A DNA stretch of 64,000 bases, taken from NCBI GenBank assembly GCA_029202445.1, contig CP119321.1, positions 124,001 to 188,000 of the forward strand, read 5' to 3'. Positions within the stretch are counted from its first letter, which is position 1; every line of letters starts with the position of its first letter. This DNA comes from Candidatus Microbacterium phytovorans (GTDB taxonomy: Bacteria > Actinomycetota > Actinomycetes > Actinomycetales > Microbacteriaceae). Positions 59,491 to 64,000 of this stretch are shown here, in pieces. The position numbers and the translations under genes were made by a program. The notes under the pieces are model-generated. The model made no database searches. It was not told the origin of the DNA and saw only the letters and a list, made by a program, of their open reading frames with translations.

Positions 59491-61646
59491 CCCCCCGACT
59501 GGAACCTCGCCGCGCCGTTTCTCCCACGGCGCTGGTCGTCGCTGTCCTCTCGCTGGTCGCGGGGATGCTGGTGTTCGCACCGCCCGCCCCCGCGCAGGCA
59601 GCCACCGCCCTCCCGTCCACGATCCAGGACGGCGGCTTCATCATCAGCGACGCCGAGTTCTTCGACAGCGACTCGATGACCGCCACCGAGATCAAGTCGT
59701 TCCTGAAGGCCCGTGTGACCACGTGTAAGGCCACGACGGGCCCGGCGTGCCTCAAGGACTTCACGACCGATCTGCCGGCCAAGAAGGCGGACAGCTACTG
59801 CAAGGCGATCTCGGCCCGCGAGGACGCGTCCGCTGCCGCCGTCATCGCCGCGGTCGCCAAGGCGTGCGGGATCAACCCCAAGGTGATCCTCGTCATGCTG
59901 CAGAAGGAGCAAGGACTCGTCACTTCGACGGCGCCGTCGGAATGGTCGTATCGCGCCGCCATGGGACAGGCCTGCCCCGACACTGCGCCGTGCGACGAGG
60001 CGGCCGCCGGATTCGTGAACCAGGTCTACAAGGGTGCGCGGCAGATGCAGGTGTACACGAAGAACCCGACGTCGTTCAATTACCGCGCAGGCCAGGTCAA
60101 CACCATCAAGTGGCACCCGACGAGCTCGTGCGGCTCGTCGAAGGTCTTCATCAAGAACCAGGCGACGGCGAACCTCTACATCTACACGCCGTATCGCCCC
60201 AACATCGCCGCACTGGCAGCGGGATCGGGCACCGGTGACGGCTGCTCCACCTACGGGAACCGCAACTTCTACAACTACTACGTCACCTGGTTCGCTCCCG
60301 GCGCCTCCAGCTCGACCGGCACCCCCGCTCAGGTCTCGGCCTGCACGGCGCCCGCCTCGGCCGACATCACGGCCGGTTCCGGAACGGCCACGGTGACCAC
60401 CGCGACGACCGGACGCAAGGCGCCCACCACGAAGTGCACGTCCGGGACCGTTTCCCTCGCCAAGGGCGCCACCGTCACGGTGCTCGGAACCTACGGCGCC
60501 TGGCTCCGGGTCAAGAGCGGGTCGTCGACACTGTGGGCGGCGAAGTCGGCGCTGAAGGTCGCGTCGAGTGGGACGCCCGCGGGCAGCTCGTGCGCCGCAC
60601 CGGCCAGCTCCAGCATCACGAAGGCCTCCGGCAAGGTGGTGGTCGCCACCGCGAGCCTCAACGCCCGGAAGGCGCCGTCTACGGCGTGCGACACCGGTCG
60701 GATCACGGTCAAACTCGGCGCCGTGTACACGCGCACCGCGACGTACGACGTGTGGTGGCGCATCACCGTGGGCAGTTCCTCGTACTGGGTGCACAGCGCC
60801 TACGTCTCGCTCCAATCGCCCTCGACGACCCCGGTACCCACTCCCAAGCCGACGCCGACGCCGACCCCGACCGCGACGGCCGCGCCCGACGCGACCACGA
60901 TGTACGCCCGCGCCGCAACGCACCTCCGCGCCAAGGCCAGCTCGTCGACCTACCTGTCGTCGGTCACGACATCCACCAAGGTGACCGTGACGGCGACGTC
61001 GGGCACCTGGAGCCAGGTCAAGATCGGCTCCACGAAGGGGTGGATCGCGTCGAGCAAGCTCGTCGCGAAGAAGCCCGCCGCTGTGGCGACGACCACGATG
61101 AAGACCAAGACCGCCGTCACGTCGCGCGTCGCAGCCTCCTCGTCGTCGACCGCGGTGAAGAAGCTCGCCAAGGGGACGCAGGTCACCGTGGTGGACGGCA
61201 TCGGGAACTGGACCGCCGTCAAGGTCGGCTCCGCGACCGCCTGGGTGCCCACGTCTGCATTGACCAAGATGACGCCTGCCGCGCGGCAGACGACGACGTC
61301 ATTGAATGTCCGTTCGAGTGCCTCCACATCGGCGAAGGTCATCACCACGCTGAAGAAGGGCACAAAGGTGAGCGTCACCGCGACCAGCGGGGCGTGGCGG
61401 AAGGTCAGCGTCTCCGGGAAGACGGGTTGGGTGCACGGTTCGTACCTGACGACGGTGGCCCCGACCAAGGTCGTCAAGACGACCACGACGAGCCTGAACC
61501 TGCGCTCCAGCGCGTCGACCTCCGCGAAGATCATCACGGTGCTCAAGAAGGGCACGAAGGTGACGGTGACGACGTCCCAGGGTGCGTGGCGGAAGGTCAC
61601 GGTCGGCTCGCGGACGGGTTGGGTGCACAGCGACTACCTGAAGTAG
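59487..61646 (+). CDS. Secreted cell-wall protein with lysozyme-like domain and six SH3-type repeats
   Basis: 719 residues. Signal peptide cleaved near AQA (38). Residues 45-290 hold a muramidase/transglycosylase-like domain with a candidate catalytic Glu141 in VMLQKEQGLVTS, Cys pairs and conserved Trp/Tyr; similar domains occur in secreted actinobacterial proteins. Six SH3b-like units of about 55 residues follow; a Pro/Thr linker (TPVPTPKPTPTPTPT) separates two Cys-containing units from four without Cys. The last two units (about 607-660 and 665-719) are nearly identical. Probably binds and cuts peptidoglycan. Single gene with an elaborate promoter. Confidence 0.85.
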   Translation: MSPRLEPRRAVSPTALVVAVLSLVAGMLVFAPPAPAQAATALPSTIQDGGFIISDAEFFDSDSMTATEIKSFLKARVTTCKATTGPACLKDFTTDLPAKKADSYCKAISAREDASAAAVIAAVAKACGINPKVILVMLQKEQGLVTSTAPSEWSYRAAMGQACPDTAPCDEAAAGFVNQVYKGARQMQVYTKNPTSFNYRAGQVNTIKWHPTSSCGSSKVFIKNQATANLYIYTPYRPNIAALAAGSGTGDGCSTYGNRNFYNYYVTWFAPGASSSTGTPAQVSACTAPASADITAGSGTATVTTATTGRKAPTTKCTSGTVSLAKGATVTVLGTYGAWLRVKSGSSTLWAAKSALKVASSGTPAGSSCAAPASSSITKASGKVVVATASLNARKAPSTACDTGRITVKLGAVYTRTATYDVWWRITVGSSSYWVHSAYVSLQSPSTTPVPTPKPTPTPTPTATAAPDATTMYARAATHLRAKASSSTYLSSVTTSTKVTVTATSGTWSQVKIGSTKGWIASSKLVAKKPAAVATTTMKTKTAVTSRVAASSSSTAVKKLAKGTQVTVVDGIGNWTAVKVGSATAWVPTSALTKMTPAARQTTTSLNVRSSASTSAKVITTLKKGTKVSVTATSGAWRKVSVSGKTGWVHGSYLTTVAPTKVVKTTTTSLNLRSSASTSAKIITVLKKGTKVTVTTSQGAWRKVTVGSRTGWVHSDYLK

Positions 61647-61681
61647 ACGCGGTATCCAGGGTCGACCCAGCGCAGTTCCGT

Positions 61682-61687
61682 TAGGAT
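61682..61687 (+). promoter_or_regulatory. Candidate -10 of the polysaccharide export operon
   Basis: TAGGAT in the 101-bp gap, about 60 nt before GTG 61748. The leader has GC-rich self-complementary stretches and a TAGGAAA ribosome site of modest strength. Confidence 0.35.
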
Positions 61688-61747
61688 GGCCGGTGGCCCG
61701 CCTGGCCTGCGATCCGGGCAGGATTCTCCCGCTCTGCTAGGAAACCC

Positions 61748-62638
61748 GTGACACAGATCGACTACAGCGCCTTCGACACCCCTGGGCGCGGGCGCGGCGT
61801 CCTCGACGTCATCCGCTACCGCTACCTGCTGCGCCTGCTCATCGGCAAGAGCACCTCGCTGCGCTACCGCAACTCGGTTCTGGGCTGGTTCTGGTCGTAC
61901 GTGCGCCCCACGGTCCAGTTCCTCGTCTACTACCTGGTCGTCGGCCAGATCCTCGGGCTCCACAAGAGCGTTCCGTACTTCCCGCTCTATCTGTTCAGCG
62001 GGCTCGTCCTCGTGAACCTCTTCAACGAGACCCTGGCGGCGGCGACCGGCTCGATCGTCAGCAACAAAGCCCTCGTGCGGAAGATCTACCTGCCGCGGGA
62101 GCTCTTTCCGCTGGCGGCCATCATCGGCGCGTTCACCCACTTCCTCCCGCAGCTCGCCGTCCTCATCGTCGCCAGCCTGATCTTCGGGTGGCTCCCGTCT
62201 CTGGCATCCGTCGGTCTCGTGCTCGCGGGCGTGCTCATCGTCCTCGGATTCGTCATCGGGCTGGGCCTGTTCTTCTCCGCCGTCAACGTCCGCTTCCGCG
62301 ACGCGAGCAACGTCGTCGAGATCATCCGCACGATCGCGACCTGGTCCGTGCCGATCCTGTATACGTGGGCGATGGTCTACGAACGGTCCCAGAGCATCCC
62401 GTGGCTCTTCCACATCTACATGTCGAACCCCCTCGCGGTCGCTGTCGAGCTCTTCCACCACGCGTTCTGGGGCTCGCTGCCGTCCGTGGCGGCGCTCGAC
62501 CCGGCCCCCGCCAACCTCGGCTGGCCGCCGCTGTTCGGCTGGTACGTCCTGGCCGCGATCGCGGTCATCCTCTTCTCGCTGGTCGTCGGGCAGCTCGTGT
62601 TCCGCCGCTTCGAGCGCACCTTCGCACAGGATCTGTGA
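61748..62638 (+). CDS. ABC-2 type polysaccharide/teichoic-acid export permease
   Basis: 296-residue membrane subunit of the Wzm/TagG family with six membrane segments. The opening YRYLLRLLIGKSTSLRYRNSV and the cytoplasmic-gate segment GWFWSYVRPTVQFLVYY are typical; AVNVRFRDASNVVEI precedes helix five. It moves lipid-linked glycans across the membrane together with the ATPase encoded next, whose ATG overlaps this stop (TGATG). Confidence 0.93.
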   Translation: MTQIDYSAFDTPGRGRGVLDVIRYRYLLRLLIGKSTSLRYRNSVLGWFWSYVRPTVQFLVYYLVVGQILGLHKSVPYFPLYLFSGLVLVNLFNETLAAATGSIVSNKALVRKIYLPRELFPLAAIIGAFTHFLPQLAVLIVASLIFGWLPSLASVGLVLAGVLIVLGFVIGLGLFFSAVNVRFRDASNVVEIIRTIATWSVPILYTWAMVYERSQSIPWLFHIYMSNPLAVAVELFHHAFWGSLPSVAALDPAPANLGWPPLFGWYVLAAIAVILFSLVVGQLVFRRFERTFAQDL

Positions 62639-63387
62639 TGCACACGACCCCCCACTCCCAGCCCCAGCCGCGGATCGTCGTCGAGCACGTCTCGAAGTGG
62701 TTCAACAAGCGCAGTTCCCGCTCGATGAAGGATGCCTTCATCAACCTCGTGCGACGTCGTCCCGTGCGCTCGACCCAGTTCCAGGCGCTCAACGACGTCT
62801 CGTTCACCATCGGCGAGGGCGAGTCCGTCGCTGTCATGGGCCTCAACGGGTCGGGCAAGTCCACCACGCTCAAGCTGGTCTCGGGTGTGCTCGAGCCCGA
62901 CGAGGGACGCGTGTTCACGCGCGGCAAGGTGGCGGGGCTCATCGAGGTCGGCGCGGGATTCCACCCCGAGCTCACCGGACGCGAGAACGTCTTCCTCAAC
63001 GCCGCCATCCTCGGCATGAGCGAGAGGGAGACGAAGGCCAGGTTCGACGAGATCGTCGCCTTCAGCGAGATCGAGGACTTCATCGACCAAGAGGTGAAGC
63101 ACTACTCCTCGGGTATGTTCATGCGTCTGGCCTTCAGCGTCGCCATCCACGTTCCGCTCGACGTGCTGCTGGTCGACGAGGTACTCGCCGTCGGTGACGC
63201 GCCGTTCCGCGCCAAGTGCAACGCGAAGCTCAAAGAGCTCGCAGGCCAAGGAGTGACGATGATGGTCGTCAGTCACAGCAAGGGCCAGGTCAAGCAGCTG
63301 TGCAGCCGGGGCATCGTCATCCGGAAGGGGCGTGTCGTCTTCGACGGGCCCATCGCTGAGGCGCTCGAGGCTCTCGACAGTCGATGA
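62638..63387 (+). CDS. Polysaccharide/teichoic-acid export ATPase (Wzt/TagH)
   Basis: 249-residue ABC ATPase. The N-terminal FNKRSSRSMKDAFINLVRR is the pattern seen in teichoic-acid exporters, Walker A is GLNGSGKST, the signature is YSSGMFMRLAFSVAIH and Walker B ends LLVDEVLAVGD. It lacks the C-terminal carbohydrate-binding domain of long Wzt proteins, so it does not itself recognise capped chains. ATGA overlap with the next gene. Confidence 0.94.
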   Translation: MHTTPHSQPQPRIVVEHVSKWFNKRSSRSMKDAFINLVRRRPVRSTQFQALNDVSFTIGEGESVAVMGLNGSGKSTTLKLVSGVLEPDEGRVFTRGKVAGLIEVGAGFHPELTGRENVFLNAAILGMSERETKARFDEIVAFSEIEDFIDQEVKHYSSGMFMRLAFSVAIHVPLDVLLVDEVLAVGDAPFRAKCNAKLKELAGQGVTMMVVSHSKGQVKQLCSRGIVIRKGRVVFDGPIAEALEALDSR

Positions 63388-64000
63388 CCTCGCGGCCTGA
63401 GCGGGTGCTCGTGCGGGCGGGGAAGGATCCGCTCGTGCCGATGTCGGCGGCTCGCTCCCTCGCCATCCGTCGGGACGGTGTGTTCGGGACCAACGCCGGC
63501 AACATGCTCTTCTACTCGGCAGCGTGGCGTGCACTTCTCACCGACGGTACGGAACTCTTCGCGGACGGGTACGCGACCGAGCAACGCTCTGCCCGGCAGG
63601 AGGCGGAACGTCTCAACCGCGAATACGATCGGCTCGTCATCCCGCTCGCGAACGCGTTTCGCAAGAGCTTCCTGCCCCGCCTCGACCGGCTCACCGACGT
63701 GATCCGTCTTCTCGATATCCCGGTCAGCGTCATCGGCGTGGGTGCCCAGTTCCCGCTCGGGGCCGACGTGGCCGACGCTCCCGCGGAGCTTCGTGACGCT
63801 GTCCGCTCCTTCGTGTCCGCGGTGCTGGATCGTTCGCCCTCGATCGGTGTGCGTGGCGGCTTCACGCGCGACTTCCTCGTCGCACTCGGATTCGACGACC
63901 GCACCATCGATGTCATCGGATGCCCCTCGTTGTACGGCTTCGGCGGTGACGGTGTGCTCGCGCCGCGGCGCGAGCTCACCCCTGACGCGCGATTGGCCGT
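63384..64000 (+). CDS. Polysaccharide pyruvyltransferase-family protein, 3' partial
   Basis: At least 205 residues; the frame is open to the window end. GVFGTNAGNMLFYSAAWRAL near the N-terminus and SVIGVGAQFPLGAD, SIGVRGGFTRDFLVALGF and VIGCPSLYGF match the CsaB/polysaccharide pyruvyltransferase family, which adds pyruvate ketals to wall glycans. The ATG at 63384 overlaps the export ATPase stop, so modification and export are coupled. The C-terminal part is missing. Confidence 0.82.
   Translation, partial: MTSRPERVLVRAGKDPLVPMSAARSLAIRRDGVFGTNAGNMLFYSAAWRALLTDGTELFADGYATEQRSARQEAERLNREYDRLVIPLANAFRKSFLPRLDRLTDVIRLLDIPVSVIGVGAQFPLGADVADAPAELRDAVRSFVSAVLDRSPSIGVRGGFTRDFLVALGFDDRTIDVIGCPSLYGFGGDGVLAPRRELTPDARLA

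Noticed and set aside
56743..59580. Open frame of 945 codons on the minus strand, opposite LCP and glycosyltransferase genes
   Set aside because: Same reason: antisense to well-supported genes, composition biased, no motif or start signal.
1..64000. tRNA, rRNA, CRISPR, transposase, integrase or prophage genes
   Set aside because: Looked for T-loop-like GTTCGANTC segments, regular short direct repeats, and transposase or integrase motifs; none was convincing.

Overview
The window is high-GC DNA (about 70%) with dense, mostly overlapping genes, frequent GTG starts and many leaderless-type promoters. It carries a four-gene sdhCDAB operon, an actinobacterial biotin carboxylase/BCCP fusion with an AccE-type epsilon subunit, a LytR-CpsA-Psr protein and lipoproteins with actinobacterial lipoboxes. 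Together these point to a Gram-positive actinobacterium, most likely Microbacteriaceae (Microbacterium-like). That assignment is inferred from gene content and style; no rRNA or tRNA is present to confirm it.

Layout. 1-8245 (+): sugar ABC importer (two permeases, binding lipoprotein), GH36 alpha-galactosidase, then glpD and glpK, which together look like uptake and breakdown of an alpha-galactoside, perhaps galactosyl-glycerol. 8249-16509 (-): Fpg/Nei glycosylase, GNAT, trpS, yihY-xthA and the sdhCDAB operon. 16748-26257 (+): manC, then a nucleoside importer (BMP lipoprotein, double ABC ATPase, two permeases) with cdd, deoA and add for nucleoside salvage. 26258-27517: a small accessory patch, a DUF559 nuclease-like gene bracketed by two short inverted-repeat elements. 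27518-37265 (-): an FMO / bile-acid-symporter-family / SDR operon, then a complete mannitol PTS operon (orphan IIB, HPr, EI, EIICB, EIIA, mtlD and a hydrolase), with its PRD regulator mtlR divergent at 37384. 39316-44580: GNAT, phosphohexomutase and purine nucleoside phosphorylase (-), an LpdA-like flavoprotein (+), a lipoprotein (-). 44628-54377: acyl-CoA carboxylase alpha, Maf, a TRAM methyltransferase, a response regulator / histidine kinase / membrane protein unit, the epsilon and beta carboxylase subunits, and birA. 54461-59406: PH-domain protein, purK, purE, LCP and a glycosyltransferase. 59487 to the end: a secreted SH3-repeat cell-wall protein, then an ABC-2 polysaccharide exporter and a pyruvyltransferase that runs off the window.

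Most of the window is conserved core metabolism and envelope biology. The least explained parts are the DUF559 patch with its shared terminal repeats, the heptamer GGATGCC that is abundant on both strands, a perfect 18-bp palindrome between sdhC and manC, tandem GTCACA repeats over the start of the SH3-repeat gene, and a -10-like hexamer placed 6-7 nt before about twenty start codons. No rRNA, tRNA, CRISPR array, transposase or prophage gene was found. No gene-free stretch exceeds 300 bases; the longest are 27242-27517, 16510-16747 and 51439-51645, each described in an entry below.
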